A DNA stretch of 64,000 nt from Hamadaea flava (GCF_024172085.1 NZ_JAMZDZ010000001.1:2480001-2544000), one strand, 5' to 3'. Counted from the first letter of the stretch, positions 1 to 9,462 are shown. Translations and numbers: made by a program. Notes: generated by a model not told the origin, from the letters alone.

Positions 1-1172
1 GACTCGCCCACGTCGCCCCCGACCGAGCCTGGCGCGACCTGCGCAGCCTCTTCACGGCGCAGTGGCCGGACGGTCGCGTACCGCACATCGTCTTCGACCC
101 GGGCGTGAACGAGAAGGACTATTTCCCCGGCCCCGCCTTCTGGGACGTGCCGCCGCTACCCGGCGGGCCGAGCCACATCCGCACGACCGGCATCGTCCAG
201 CCGCCGGTGCACGCGCTCGCCGCCCGGATGATCCACCGGGTCGCTCCGGACGCGGAGGAGCTGCGCTGGCTCTATCCGCGCCTGGTGGCCCAGCAGGAGT
301 ACCTGCTCAAGCACCGCGACGCGGGCGGAGCAGGGCTGGCCAGCATCGTGCACCCCTGGGAGTCCGGTCTGGACAACAGCCCGTCCTGGGACGACGCCCT
401 GGCCCAGCTGCCCGCCGACGTCCGGGTGCTCGACCGGTATCAGCGCCGCGACGTGCAGGTCTCGGTCGCCACCCACCGGCCGACGAATGCCGACTATGCC
501 CGGTACATCGCGTTGGCGGCGTCCTATCGCGACAACGGCTACCAGGACTTCGATCTGCTCGAACGGCACGGTTTCGTGGTCGAGTGCCCAGCCTTCAACG
601 CGCTGACCGCCGACGCGGAACTGGCGCTGGCCGAGATCGCCGCGGTCGTCGGGGCCGACCCGGGCCCCCATCGGGAACGGGCCGCCGGCATCACCCAGGC
701 CATGATCGAGCGCCTCTACGATCCCGAGACCGGCTTGTTCCACACGCTCGATGTGCGTACCGGCAAGCGATCGAAAGCCCGCTGTGTCAACGGCTTGATG
801 CCGCTGATCCTGCCGGGACTGCCCGCGAGGGTCGCGGCGTCGCTGGCCGATCAGGCCGCCTCCGCGCGCTTCGGGCTCAGCCCCGTGCCGGTCCCGAGCT
901 ATGACCGCACGGCGCCGGACTTCGACCCGCTGCGCTACTGGCGCGGCCCGGTCTGGATCAACGTGAACTGGCTGCTGCGCCGCGGCTTCGCCGGGCACGG
1001 GTACGCGGCCGAGGCCGAGGCCCTGCGCCAGGCGATGCTGTCGGTGGTGGACCGCTCGGGATGCTTCGAGTACTTCCATCCCACGACCGGCGAGGGCATC
1101 GGGACGCCGGAGTTCAGCTGGACCGCCGCGCTGATCCTGGATCTCCTCGCGATACCGCGAACGCACCCCTGA
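1..1172 (+). CDS. GH63/MGH1-like glycoside hydrolase, C-terminal part (5' end outside window)
   Basis: The frame is open from the first base, so the gene starts upstream of the window. About 389 C-terminal residues are present; a GTG at 105 is internal, because conserved sequence precedes it. The (alpha/alpha)6-barrel family signature is clear: WESGLD followed by N-S-P-S-W-D carries the expected catalytic aspartate, and GTPEFSWTAAL near the C-terminus carries the expected catalytic glutamate, as in GH63/trehalase-like and mannosylglycerate-hydrolase-like enzymes. RYWRGPVWINVNW is also typical. No signal peptide can be judged because the N-terminus is missing. Likely hydrolyses an alpha-linked oligosaccharide or glucosylated osmolyte; the exact substrate cannot be told. 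It converges with the c-di-GMP gene, with only 7 bp between stop codons. Confidence 0.8.
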   Translation, partial: LAHVAPDRAWRDLRSLFTAQWPDGRVPHIVFDPGVNEKDYFPGPAFWDVPPLPGGPSHIRTTGIVQPPVHALAARMIHRVAPDAEELRWLYPRLVAQQEYLLKHRDAGGAGLASIVHPWESGLDNSPSWDDALAQLPADVRVLDRYQRRDVQVSVATHRPTNADYARYIALAASYRDNGYQDFDLLERHGFVVECPAFNALTADAELALAEIAAVVGADPGPHRERAAGITQAMIERLYDPETGLFHTLDVRTGKRSKARCVNGLMPLILPGLPARVAASLADQAASARFGLSPVPVPSYDRTAPDFDPLRYWRGPVWINVNWLLRRGFAGHGYAAEAEALRQAMLSVVDRSGCFEYFHPTTGEGIGTPEFSWTAALILDLLAIPRTHP

Positions 1173-1179
1173 GAGACGG

Positions 1180-4100
1180 CTACCGGCCCGACAGCACTGT
1201 CGCTGGGGTGGCGGTCAGCCACTCCAGCGCCTGCTCCGCCGACAACGGCGGGGAGAACAGGAAGCCTTGGCCGTAGCGGCAGCCGAACCGGGCGAGCATG
1301 TCGCGTTCGGACGGTCGCTCGATGCCTTCGGCGATGACCTGCAGGCCGAGCGTCTGGGCGAGCCGGATGATTCCGTCGACCAGCACCGCCTGCTGGCCGG
1401 ACGAGGCGATCGTACTGGTGAACAGCCGGTCGATCTTGAGGGCGTCGAGCGGGACGTGCCGCAGGTAGCTCAGGGACGAGTAGCCGGTGCCGAAGTCGTC
1501 GATGGCCACCCTGATGCCGGCTCGCCGCAGTTCGACGAGGTCGTCCCAGATCTGGTCGTCGTCGCGCAGCAGCAGGCTCTCGGTGATCTCCAACAGGAGC
1601 CGGTCGGGAGGCACGCCGGCGTCGGCCACCGCTCGGCGTACGCCGGCGACGAAGCCGGGCGATCGGAACTGGTGGACGGAAACGTTGATGCTCACGTACG
1701 GCGCGTCCCGGGTGGCCCGCTGCCACGCCGCGGCCTCGGCGAGCGCCTGGCGCAGCACCCAGGTGCCCATCGGCACGATGAGCCCGCTCTCCTCGGCGAC
1801 CTCGATGAAGTTGTCCGGCAGCAGCCGGCCGCGTTCGGGGTGCTCCCAGCGGACGAGGGCTTCGAAGCCGGCGGTCAGCCCCGAGCGCAGGTCGACGATC
1901 GGCTGGTACTCCAGGGTGAGCGCACCCGCCGCGACGGCCTCGTCCAACGCGGCTCGCAGTTCCAGCCGGCGCACCATCGCCGTGTGCAACGACGGGTCGT
2001 ACCGCCGCCACTGCCCCTTCCCGGCGTTCTTGGCGACGTACAGCGCGAGGTCGGCCTGCCGCAGCAGGTCCTGCCCGTCCGGGTTGTCCGCGCTGGTCGC
2101 GACGCCGATGCTGGCCCGGCCGGAGACGACGCGCTCGTCGATGGTGAACGGCTCGGCCAGCGCTTCGATGATGCGCTCGGCGATCTGGTCGATCGCCTCG
2201 ACGCTGGGCGCGTCGCCGATCAACGCCGCGAACTCGTCGCCGCCGATGCGGGCGGCGGTGTCCTGCGGCCGCAGGGTCATGGTGAGCCGCCTGCTCACCT
2301 CCAGCAGCAGCCGGTCGCCGTACTCGTGGCCGAAGGTGTCGTTGACGATCTTGAAGTCGTCGAGGTCGAGGAAGAGCACTCCGACGATGTCATCGGTGTC
2401 CTGCGCGGCGGCGACGGCCGCCCGGATGCGGTCGTTGAAGAGCACGCGGTTCGCCAGGCCGGTCAGCGCGTCGTGGAAGGCCAGGAAGGTCAGCTCGGCC
2501 TGCAACCGCCGCTGGTCGGTCACGTCGCGCATGGTCAGCACCAGGCCGCCGACGGTGGGGTCTGTGCGCAGATCCCGGCAGGACGCCTCGACCTGCACCT
2601 CGATGCCGTCCGGGCGGCGTACGGTCCAGTCCGCGGGCACGTCGCCGCCGCATTGGGCGAGCATGCGCGCCAGGTCCGCCTCGGGCACCGCCAGCCGTTC
2701 GCTCAGGCGCACGCCGGCCAGGTCCGTGCCGAACACGGTCCGCGCGGACGGGCTCGCGTACCGGATGTGGTCGCCGTCCGGTTCCAGGATCAGGATCACG
2801 TCCGTCGTGTTCTGCACCAGCGTGCGGAAGTACTCCTCGCTGGTCCGGCGGGCGACCTCCGCGCCCAGCAGGATCCGCTCCATCGCCAGCGCGGCCTGCG
2901 CCGCCACCAGCTCCATCGAGATCTGGATCTGGCCGAGGGCCATCTCGTCCGCCGCCACCAGCAGCACGCCGATGGTCGGCTCGCCGGAGAACCGCTCCGG
3001 CAGGCCCATCGGGCAGATCAACGTGATCTCGAAGTCACCCAGCGCCGCGGCCACGTCGGGCGGCAAGGTCCGCGTGTAGGCCAGCCGGGCGCCGTCCGCG
3101 GGCTGGCGCGCGAACAGATCGGGGGCACTGCCGTCATTCATCACCACGTGTACGCGGTGAGGCGTGCCCGGGGCCAGCAACTGCGCGGCGGCCAACCGGA
3201 GCGCGGACTCGACTTCGGCGGTGGAGGTGGCCGAGAGCAGTGCGCTGCCCGCCTCGCGGATCCCGCGTCCGCGCAGGGTGTTGCGCCGATAGCTGTTGAT
3301 CACGCCGAACAGCCGGACCAGGGCCAGGACGAAGGTGGCGCCCAGGAAGACCACGATGACGACGTCGTACTCCGAGCTCTGCCCGGTGATCGTCTCGACC
3401 AGCAGGAGCACCAGCGGGATGAGCACCAGCAGCGACAGCCACAGCTGACGGCGTACGCCCATCTGCCTCGGGCGCACCGCCCGGGGCTCGGTCAGCTGGA
3501 CCATCGAAGGGTGCAACGCGGCCGCGCCCCAGCACGCGTAGAAGACGATCCAGCCGATGTCGACCGGCCCACCGGTGGCCCAGTCCCCCTTGAGCTGGGC
3601 CAGCCCGTAGAGCACGTCGGCCGTCAGCGTCCCGCCCAGGCCGACCAGGAGCAGCACCGAACTCGGATTCGGCCGGATCGCCGTCACCAGGCGTACGCCG
3701 ACCAGCAGCAGGACCAGGTCGCCGAGCGGATAGCCAATCGAGATGAACCGCTGGAGGGTGGTCAGGTCGGGGGCCGTCAGCCGGGGGCCGATCAGGTAGA
3801 GCCAGCCGAGCAGGCCGATGGCGACGGTGACGATCATCGCGTCGAGGGCGGCACTGCGGTTCTGCCCGCCGGAGCCCGACCGGGTCAGCCCGAACACTCC
3901 GATGCCCAGGAAGACGAAGGTGATCAGGTAGAGGAAGTCGGAGATCGACGGGAATGGGTTCTGCTGGCCGCCGTACCGGACGAGCATCTCGTACGCGAAG
4001 TCGCCGGCACAGAAGGTGGTCAGCGCCAGGGCCAGCCACAGCCAAGGCGCACGCCGCCGGGGCCGATTGCGCCAGACACCGAACAGGATGGCCGCTGCCG

Positions 4101-4212
4101 CGCCGAATCCGATCAGCGACCAGATCACGACATGCGCGGACGGCAGGGCGTAAAACGCCCCACCTAGCACGAACATGCCGACGGCGTACGCCAGCATCAC
4201 CCGGTCACGCAT
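1180..4212 (-). CDS. Membrane-bound GGDEF-EAL protein (c-di-GMP turnover)
   Basis: This 1010-aa protein has about nine hydrophobic segments in residues 1-310. A GAF-like region (about 320-455), a PAS domain (about 460-575), a GGDEF domain and an EAL domain follow. The diguanylate cyclase signature GGDEF is intact at 657-661. The phosphodiesterase signature EAL is intact at 784-786, followed by DDFGTGYSSL and AEGIE, so both activities are possible. The membrane region probably senses a signal that sets the balance between c-di-GMP synthesis and breakdown. The ATG at 4212 directly precedes the first membrane helix. Upstream on the same strand, TTGGGA and CAGAAT with an 18-nt spacer lie 9 nt before the ATG and could be a promoter with almost no leader. 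It is a monocistronic gene, divergent from the VOC gene. Confidence 0.93.
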   Translation of the reverse strand: MRDRVMLAYAVGMFVLGGAFYALPSAHVVIWSLIGFGAAAAILFGVWRNRPRRRAPWLWLALALTTFCAGDFAYEMLVRYGGQQNPFPSISDFLYLITFVFLGIGVFGLTRSGSGGQNRSAALDAMIVTVAIGLLGWLYLIGPRLTAPDLTTLQRFISIGYPLGDLVLLLVGVRLVTAIRPNPSSVLLLVGLGGTLTADVLYGLAQLKGDWATGGPVDIGWIVFYACWGAAALHPSMVQLTEPRAVRPRQMGVRRQLWLSLLVLIPLVLLLVETITGQSSEYDVVIVVFLGATFVLALVRLFGVINSYRRNTLRGRGIREAGSALLSATSTAEVESALRLAAAQLLAPGTPHRVHVVMNDGSAPDLFARQPADGARLAYTRTLPPDVAAALGDFEITLICPMGLPERFSGEPTIGVLLVAADEMALGQIQISMELVAAQAALAMERILLGAEVARRTSEEYFRTLVQNTTDVILILEPDGDHIRYASPSARTVFGTDLAGVRLSERLAVPEADLARMLAQCGGDVPADWTVRRPDGIEVQVEASCRDLRTDPTVGGLVLTMRDVTDQRRLQAELTFLAFHDALTGLANRVLFNDRIRAAVAAAQDTDDIVGVLFLDLDDFKIVNDTFGHEYGDRLLLEVSRRLTMTLRPQDTAARIGGDEFAALIGDAPSVEAIDQIAERIIEALAEPFTIDERVVSGRASIGVATSADNPDGQDLLRQADLALYVAKNAGKGQWRRYDPSLHTAMVRRLELRAALDEAVAAGALTLEYQPIVDLRSGLTAGFEALVRWEHPERGRLLPDNFIEVAEESGLIVPMGTWVLRQALAEAAAWQRATRDAPYVSINVSVHQFRSPGFVAGVRRAVADAGVPPDRLLLEITESLLLRDDDQIWDDLVELRRAGIRVAIDDFGTGYSSLSYLRHVPLDALKIDRLFTSTIASSGQQAVLVDGIIRLAQTLGLQVIAEGIERPSERDMLARFGCRYGQGFLFSPPLSAEQALEWLTATPATVLSGR

Positions 4213-4309
4213 GCGCGGCTCATTCTGCCAGGAATCCGAAATTTATCCCAATGATCCATTATCCCCGGTTGTGCGGTGATCAACCAACCTCGCTGCGAGA
4301 ATCAGACCC

Positions 4310-5083
4310 ATGAAGGTGACGAAGCCCCTGGTGGGCCGACCCTGCTACGTCGAGCTCTCGACCTCCGACACCGCCGCCGCCACCCGCTTCTACGGCGGAC
4401 TATTCGGCTGGACCGCGGAAATCGATCCGCGCGCCGAGGCGGGCGGCTACGGCATGACCAAGCTCGGGGACGAAGCGATCGGCGGACTGTCCCCGCTCAT
4501 GCAGCCGGATCAGCCGGTCGCCTGGACCATGTCGATCGGCGTCACCGACGTCGACGCCAGCACCGAGGCCGTCCGCCGAGCCGGCGGGAACGTGCTCATG
4601 GAGCCGGTCGACATCTTCGACTCCGGCCGGTTCTCGTTCGTCACGGATCCGAGTGGCGCGGCCTTCTCACTATGGCAGGGCCGGGCCTTCCCCGGGTCGG
4701 AACGCATCGACGAGGACGGCACCCTGGTGTGGACCGAGCTGGCGACCCGGGACGCCAAAGCCGCCCGCGACTTCTACTCCACCGTTTTCGGATGGTCGGC
4801 GACCGACGGGGACATGGGCGGCGAGACCTACACCCAGTGGGGCCTGGACGGCCAGGACTTCGGCGGCATGATGGAGATGGCCGGGCACTATCCGCCCGAG
4901 GTCGGGCCGCACTGGCTGCTGTACTTCGGCGTACCGGACGTCGACGCCACGGTCGCCCAGGCGGAGCAGCTCGGCGGCACGATCATCGTCCCGGCCAGCG
5001 ACATCCCGGACACCGGCCGGTTCGCCTGCATCCGGGATCCGCAGGGAGCCGTGTTCGCGGTCTACCACTCCACCCAGGGCTGA
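4310..5083 (+). CDS. VOC family protein with two tandem glyoxalase-fold domains
   Basis: A 257-aa protein made of two vicinal-oxygen-chelate half-modules (about 8-125 and 135-255). Each starts with a strand ending in ARDFY / ATRFYGGLFGW and ends with D-P-x-G-A-x-F, the usual repeat in actinobacterial 27-kDa antigen-like (CFP32-type) proteins. VOC proteins act as metal-dependent isomerases, dioxygenases or antibiotic-binding proteins; the sequence does not settle which. The two halves face each other to make one pocket in related proteins. The ATG at 4310 begins MKVTKPLVGRPCYVEL. The thiolase gene follows 16 bp after the stop, so the two may be co-transcribed. Confidence 0.85.
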   Translation: MKVTKPLVGRPCYVELSTSDTAAATRFYGGLFGWTAEIDPRAEAGGYGMTKLGDEAIGGLSPLMQPDQPVAWTMSIGVTDVDASTEAVRRAGGNVLMEPVDIFDSGRFSFVTDPSGAAFSLWQGRAFPGSERIDEDGTLVWTELATRDAKAARDFYSTVFGWSATDGDMGGETYTQWGLDGQDFGGMMEMAGHYPPEVGPHWLLYFGVPDVDATVAQAEQLGGTIIVPASDIPDTGRFACIRDPQGAVFAVYHSTQG

Positions 5084-5099
5084 CCTTACGCTTGGCGGC

Positions 5100-6275
5100 G
5101 TGACCGAGGTCTTCCTGCTCGACGCCGTCCGCACCCCGTTCGGCCGCTACGGCGGCGCCCTGTCCGGCGTACGCCCCGACGACCTGGCGGCGCACGTCCT
5201 GCGTACGGTCGCCGACCGCACCGGACTCGATCCGGCGACCGTCGACGAGGTCTACCTCGGCGACGCCAACCAGGCCGGGGAGGACAACCGGAACGTCGCC
5301 CGGATGGCCGCGCTGCTGGCGGGCTGGCCGACGAGCGTACCGGGGACGACGGTCAACCGGCTGTGCGGCTCCGGGCTCGACGCGGCGATGCAGGCGTCGC
5401 GCACGATCGCGGTCGGCGACGCCGATCTGATCGTCGCCGGTGGCGTCGAGGCGATGAGCCGTGCCCCCTGGGTCATGCTCAAGCCGGGCAAGGGATTCCC
5501 GCAGGGGCACGAGACGCTGCACTCGACCACGCTCGGCTGGCGCATGGTGAACCCGGCCATGCCGCCACAGTGGACGGTGTCGCTCGGCGAGAGCACCGAG
5601 CTGCTCGCGGGCAAGTTCCAGATCGGCCGGGCCGAGCAGGACGCCTTCGCGTTGCGCAGCCACCAGGCCGCCGACCGCGCCTGGACCGCCGGGTTCTACG
5701 CCGGCCACGTGGTGCCCGTCCCCGGCACGACCCTGGACCGTGACGAGAGCATCCGCCCCGACACGACACCCGAGGCGCTGGCCAAGCTCAAGCCGGTGTT
5801 CCGCCCAGACGGGACGGTGACGGCCGGCAACGCCTCGCCGCTCAACGACGGCGCCTCCGCCGTGCTCCTGGGCTCCCAGGCGGCGGCTGACCGGCTCGGG
5901 ATCACCCCGCTCGCCCGGATCGCCGGACGCGGCGCGGCCGCCGTCGACCCCGACGTGTTCGGCATCGGGCCGGTCGAGGCGGCCGAGACCGCCCTGCGCC
6001 GGGCCGGCATCGGCTGGTCCGACATCAAGGCGGTCGAGCTGAACGAGGCGTTCGCCGCCCAGTCGCTGGCCTGCCTGGCCAGTTGGCCACAGCTCGACCC
6101 GGCGATCGTCAACGTCAACGGCGGCGCGATCGCCATCGGCCATCCCCTCGGCGCGTCCGGCGGGCGCATCCTCGGGCAACTGGCATACGAGCTGCGCCGA
6201 CAGGGCGGCGGCTACGGCCTGGCCGCGATCTGCATCGGCGTAGGCCAGGGCCTAGCCGTCATCCTCGAAGCCTGA
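5100..6275 (+). CDS. Thiolase family protein (acetyl-CoA C-acyltransferase)
   Basis: At 391 aa this is full length for the thiolase superfamily. The acyl-accepting cysteine is C89 in NRLCGSGLDA, the catalytic histidine is H348 in GHPLGASG, and the second cysteine is C378 in CIGVGQG. That last motif is usually CxGGGxG, so one glycine is replaced by valine here. ELNEAFAAQ, NVNGG and RDE-containing mid-section motifs agree with degradative or biosynthetic thiolases. It would cleave 3-ketoacyl-CoA or condense two acyl-CoAs. The start is the GTG at 5100, 16 bp after the VOC gene. No other beta-oxidation genes are beside it, so its pathway is unknown. A copy of the intergenic repeat follows downstream. 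Confidence 0.92.
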   Translation: MTEVFLLDAVRTPFGRYGGALSGVRPDDLAAHVLRTVADRTGLDPATVDEVYLGDANQAGEDNRNVARMAALLAGWPTSVPGTTVNRLCGSGLDAAMQASRTIAVGDADLIVAGGVEAMSRAPWVMLKPGKGFPQGHETLHSTTLGWRMVNPAMPPQWTVSLGESTELLAGKFQIGRAEQDAFALRSHQAADRAWTAGFYAGHVVPVPGTTLDRDESIRPDTTPEALAKLKPVFRPDGTVTAGNASPLNDGASAVLLGSQAAADRLGITPLARIAGRGAAAVDPDVFGIGPVEAAETALRRAGIGWSDIKAVELNEAFAAQSLACLASWPQLDPAIVNVNGGAIAIGHPLGASGGRILGQLAYELRRQGGGYGLAAICIGVGQGLAVILEA

Positions 6276-6305
6276 CCCCACGCGCTCCCCGCCCGGATGC
6301 TTTCT

Positions 6306-6392
6306 GCGCGATCATGAACTTATCGCCATGATCGACCGGCGTGTCGTGTCCGAAGCACCCTGATCAACTCCGCAGGGGCCTGATCAACTCCG
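6306..6392 (-). repeat. Intergenic GATC-rich repeat, copy 1
   Basis: Read on the minus strand this matches the 85-90 bp repeat seen at 14941, 18649 and 20394. It has GGAGTTGATCAG twice, then GACACGACACGCCGG, then a GATCA-containing spacer and TAGTTCATGATCGCGC (here AAGTTCATGATCGCGC). It fills the gap between the thiolase and the hydrolase gene, which converge. The several TGATCA palindromes mean it could fold or bind protein. It could serve as a transcription end or a dispersed non-coding element. Confidence 0.75.
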
Positions 6393-6441
6393 CAGGCGGC
6401 CGGTCAACGCCGCGAGCGGAGGTGATCAGTGGGAAGGTCGG

Positions 6442-7176
6442 TCAGGCGCGGAGGAAGTCCTGCACCAGCGGGTTGAGGCGCTCGGGGCTTTCCAGGCTGG
6501 GCAGGTGCCCGGCCCAGTCGAGCGACACCCGCTGCGTACCCGGGACCTGCTCGGCGACGTGGTCGGCGATGTTCGCGAAGACCTCGAAGTCGTGATCGCC
6601 GGAGACGGCGAGCGTACGCGCCGTGATCGCACTGAGGTCGAACGCCTCATGACGCGGCCCCACCTCGGGGGCGTCGATCTGAACCTCGAAGGCGTTCCGC
6701 TGCATGGTCGCGACGAGAGCCTTCGTCTCGTCTGTCGCCAGCGGGCCGAGCCAGGTACGCACGTTCAGCTCGACCGCCGCGTCCAGGTCCCGCTTCTCCA
6801 GCAGGGCTTCCTCCTGCTCGTCGAACTCGTCGGCGTCCGGCGTCGAGGGGAATCCGCGCAGGGCCGAACAGAGCAGGACGAGCGAGGACACCCGGGACGG
6901 CCACCGGGCCGCGATCTCCAGCCCGACCCGGCCGCCCATCGAGGCGGCGACCAGCGAGAACCGGTCGATTCCGAGCGAGTCGACGAGGGCGACGACGTCC
7001 TCGGCGTTGTTCCATTCGCTGGTCGGCATCGGGCTTTCGCCGAAACCCCGGAAGTCGGGGCGGACCTGGGTGAAGCCGGGGGCTTCGAAGGGCTGCCACA
7101 TCCGGCGGTCACAGACCGAGGAGTGCAGCAGAACGAGGGCGGGACCGTCACCGGTGACGTCGTACGCGAGAGTCAT
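6442..7176 (-). CDS. Alpha/beta hydrolase
   Basis: 244 aa with the alpha/beta-hydrolase fold. An oxyanion-hole strand LVLLHSS is followed by DFRGFGES, a nucleophile elbow AASMGG with the serine, an acid in GDHDF and a histidine in WAGHLPSLESP. This is the pattern of small esterases and 3-oxoadipate enol-lactonase-like enzymes; the substrate is unknown. The start ATG overlaps the stop of the upstream DUF3626 gene by four bases (ATGA), so the two are almost certainly translated in tandem. Convergent with the thiolase gene across the repeat. Confidence 0.88.
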   Translation of the reverse strand: MTLAYDVTGDGPALVLLHSSVCDRRMWQPFEAPGFTQVRPDFRGFGESPMPTSEWNNAEDVVALVDSLGIDRFSLVAASMGGRVGLEIAARWPSRVSSLVLLCSALRGFPSTPDADEFDEQEEALLEKRDLDAAVELNVRTWLGPLATDETKALVATMQRNAFEVQIDAPEVGPRHEAFDLSAITARTLAVSGDHDFEVFANIADHVAEQVPGTQRVSLDWAGHLPSLESPERLNPLVQDFLRA

Positions 7177-8198
7177 GCGTTCCTTTCAAGCGGTCGCCCG
7201 AATGCGACCAGAGTGTGCCAAAGATACTTGATCAACTGGAGGACCTCGAGGTCGGCCCCGAAGTCTGCCCAGTTCCCCGGCGTACGCACGATGGACTGGG
7301 CGGCTCGGCCGACGATCTCGGCATCGAAGCTCTCCACTCCATAGAGCGCACACACGTGGGCAGCGAACGGGGGCGCCTCCGGCCCTCGGAACTCGTCGTC
7401 CAGATCGGACGGCGAGAGCGTGAAACCGCGGTGCCACAACAGCTCGATCCCGGCGTCGGCAGCCGCCTTGGCCAAGGCGGACCCCGTGGCGGTGCCCTGG
7501 AACGAGGGGTCGGCGACGATCGCCTCCGCGTCGGTGGCGAGGTCGACCACCCCGTGCACCTGGGCCTCGATGTAGTCGTCGAGCACCCGGCCGGCCGCCG
7601 CCGGGTCGAAGCGTCGCTCGGCAAGCCCGCGGAGCAGCTCCGTCGAGCCGCCTTCCGCCAGGTACGCCGCGAGAACCGGCTCGAAGGCGGCCGTCGTCCC
7701 GATGTCGGCCGGGCCGAGGTGGCTGTCGTGGAAGGTGAACGTGCAGCGGTCGTTGACCTCCGGCCGCAGCCGGACATGGCAGGAGCCGAACCGGGGCGCG
7801 GCGCCGTCGGCGTACCCGCCGAGGTTCAGGGCACCGTATTTGGGCCGGTCGGCCGAGCGCACTCCGTCGCCGTGATACGCCGCCCCGAACAGGGTCAGCT
7901 CCCAGCCGTCGCGGTCGCCGCCGAGGAACGCGGATCGGCTGCCGTTGGAGATTCCGGTCTCGTACTGACTCCGGTAGCGGCCGTCGGCCGCGAGCGCTTC
8001 GGCGACGGTCAGCCCGCCGGTGGCGATCCGATCCGGGTGGAAGTTCAACGTCACCCGCCCGGACGCCCGGATCAGCGCGATCAGGTCGCCGGCGTCCGGC
8101 ACGTCCCGCAGCCGCTCCTGGGCAGCCGATGCGGCAGCCCGGGCGACCCCGGTGACGTGGGCCAGGGCGGCGACGTTGGCCGCGGACAGATCACTCAC
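7173..8198 (-). CDS. DUF3626 domain protein
   Basis: 341 aa starting at a GTG. The middle contains LNFHPDR, a YGALNL box and GSCHVRLRPEVNDRCTF, which I recognise as DUF3626 hallmarks; the family has no function I can state with certainty. Conserved histidines, arginines and an FHDSH box suggest an enzyme rather than a binding protein. There is no signal peptide or membrane segment. It sits first in a two-gene unit with the hydrolase (4-bp overlap). An alternative is a novel toxin-like or nucleotide-modifying enzyme, but nothing here proves it. Confidence 0.75.
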   Translation of the reverse strand: MSDLSAANVAALAHVTGVARAAASAAQERLRDVPDAGDLIALIRASGRVTLNFHPDRIATGGLTVAEALAADGRYRSQYETGISNGSRSAFLGGDRDGWELTLFGAAYHGDGVRSADRPKYGALNLGGYADGAAPRFGSCHVRLRPEVNDRCTFTFHDSHLGPADIGTTAAFEPVLAAYLAEGGSTELLRGLAERRFDPAAAGRVLDDYIEAQVHGVVDLATDAEAIVADPSFQGTATGSALAKAAADAGIELLWHRGFTLSPSDLDDEFRGPEAPPFAAHVCALYGVESFDAEIVGRAAQSIVRTPGNWADFGADLEVLQLIKYLWHTLVAFGRPLERNA

Positions 8199-8241
8199 GG
8201 GCCGAACGACATCACGCCCGGCCCGTGCGGCGCAACCAGGT

Positions 8242-9324
8242 TTAGCCCTGCGGCGAGCCCACGTTGACGTACTTCTTGTTCGCGGCCGCCCACGCGTCCA
8301 GCTTGTCCTGCCGCAACGCCTGGAAGTAGCTCTTCTGCGGCGCGCTCGACAGGTTCTCCCCGATGTAGCGGCTGCCGCTGTACGCCCCGCTGCCGGGCAA
8401 CCCGACCTGCGTGATCGACTGCGGTGTCAGGTTGCGCAAGGCGTACGCCAAGGCCACCGGCTGCATCCCGACGACGGTGAGCATCTCGCCGAGCGCGCCC
8501 ACCACCTTGTCGATGGAGGCCGGGTTGCTGAGGAAGTCGCCCTGGAGGATCTTGCCGACGGCGGCCTCGATGATCTGGCGCTGGTGCCGCTGACGCGTGT
8601 AGTCGCCGCCGTTGGTGTACCGCTGACGGGCGTAGTCGAGGGCCTGCCAGCCCACCATGTGCATGTTGCCGACGTTGTAGGTCATGCGCGGCCCCGAGTA
8701 GCCGTGCTCGCACCGCGAGCACCCGGGCCGGACCTTGCCGTCGGGCTGCCGGTGAATGGAGACGACCTTCTGGTCGACGTAGACGTCGATCCCGCCGAGC
8801 GCGTCGACCAGCTTGGTCAGGCCGCGGAAGGTGAGCACCGCACCGCCGTCGAACTTCGGGATGCCGGTGTAACCGCTGACCGTCTTGGCCATGAGCTGAT
8901 AGCCCTGCTGCACGCTGGGCTTCTTCGTGCCCGGCACGCGGGAGCCGTACATCATGGCGTGGGTCAGCTTGGTGCGTTCACCGCCGAACTTCGCGGGCGG
9001 GAACGCCGGGACGTTCACGACGAGGTCCCGCGGCAGCGACGTCAGGTACGCCTTCGACAGATCGGCGTTGACGTGCAGGATCATCAGCGCGTCCGACCGC
9101 GGGATCCAGTTGGGGATGCTCTCGCGGTTGTCGATCCCGGCGATCAGGATGTTGAGCGGGCCCTTGATGTCGACCCCGGCGGGCGGCGTCGGGCTCACCT
9201 GAACCGACGGCGAGGGCGACGCCGCCGACGCCGACGGTGCGGCCTCCGGCTTCTTGTCGTCCGACGTGCAGGCCCCGACGCCGAGCATCAGCACGGCGAC
9301 GGCGAGATACGCGATTCGGCGCAT
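8242..9324 (-). CDS. LCP (LytR-CpsA-Psr) family cell-wall ligase, lipoprotein
   Basis: 360 aa. The N-terminus MRRIAYLAVAVLMLGVGACTS is a lipoprotein signal with cysteine in the lipobox GVGAC, followed by a Ser/Ala/Pro-rich tether (to about residue 55). The LCP core begins at NILIAGIDNRE and includes DALMILHVNADLSKAYLTSLPRD and the arginine-rich ARQRYTNGGDYTRQRHQRQ helix, whose arginines bind the polyprenyl-phosphate of the donor. LCP proteins move teichoic acid, arabinogalactan or other glycopolymers from lipid carrier to peptidoglycan on the cell surface. Most LCPs have a membrane anchor instead; the lipobox form is less usual. Transcribed alone, downstream of the lon terminator hairpin. Confidence 0.9.
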   Translation of the reverse strand: MRRIAYLAVAVLMLGVGACTSDDKKPEAAPSASAASPSPSVQVSPTPPAGVDIKGPLNILIAGIDNRESIPNWIPRSDALMILHVNADLSKAYLTSLPRDLVVNVPAFPPAKFGGERTKLTHAMMYGSRVPGTKKPSVQQGYQLMAKTVSGYTGIPKFDGGAVLTFRGLTKLVDALGGIDVYVDQKVVSIHRQPDGKVRPGCSRCEHGYSGPRMTYNVGNMHMVGWQALDYARQRYTNGGDYTRQRHQRQIIEAAVGKILQGDFLSNPASIDKVVGALGEMLTVVGMQPVALAYALRNLTPQSITQVGLPGSGAYSGSRYIGENLSSAPQKSYFQALRQDKLDAWAAANKKYVNVGSPQG

Positions 9325-9398
9325 GAGCGGCCCTCCCCAGGTTCATGGTGGAGACACCATACGACGCGTGGCGGAGGGCTGCTCGACTCTTCCTGGCT

Positions 9399-9453
9399 GG
9401 ATCAGGGTTCCCCGTCGAATCATGCTCCATGATCCGGCCGGGAACCCTGATCC
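9399..9453 (-). terminator. Stem-loop after lon
   Basis: A perfect 14-bp inverted repeat (9399-9412 with 9440-9453; left arm GGATCAGGGTTCCC) encloses a second small hairpin, ATCATG-CTC-CATGAT (9419-9433). It lies 10 bp past the lon stop codon and upstream of the LCP gene, so it most likely ends lon transcription. There is no U-tract, as is common in actinobacteria. Confidence 0.6.
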
Positions 9454-9462
9454 GCCCCGAGG

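Noticed and set aside
1267-4167. Long open frame (966 codons) opposite the GGDEF-EAL gene
   Set aside because: The minus strand carries a complete domain set with intact motifs; the plus-strand product is Arg/Asp/Gln-rich nonsense typical of antisense frames in high-GC DNA.
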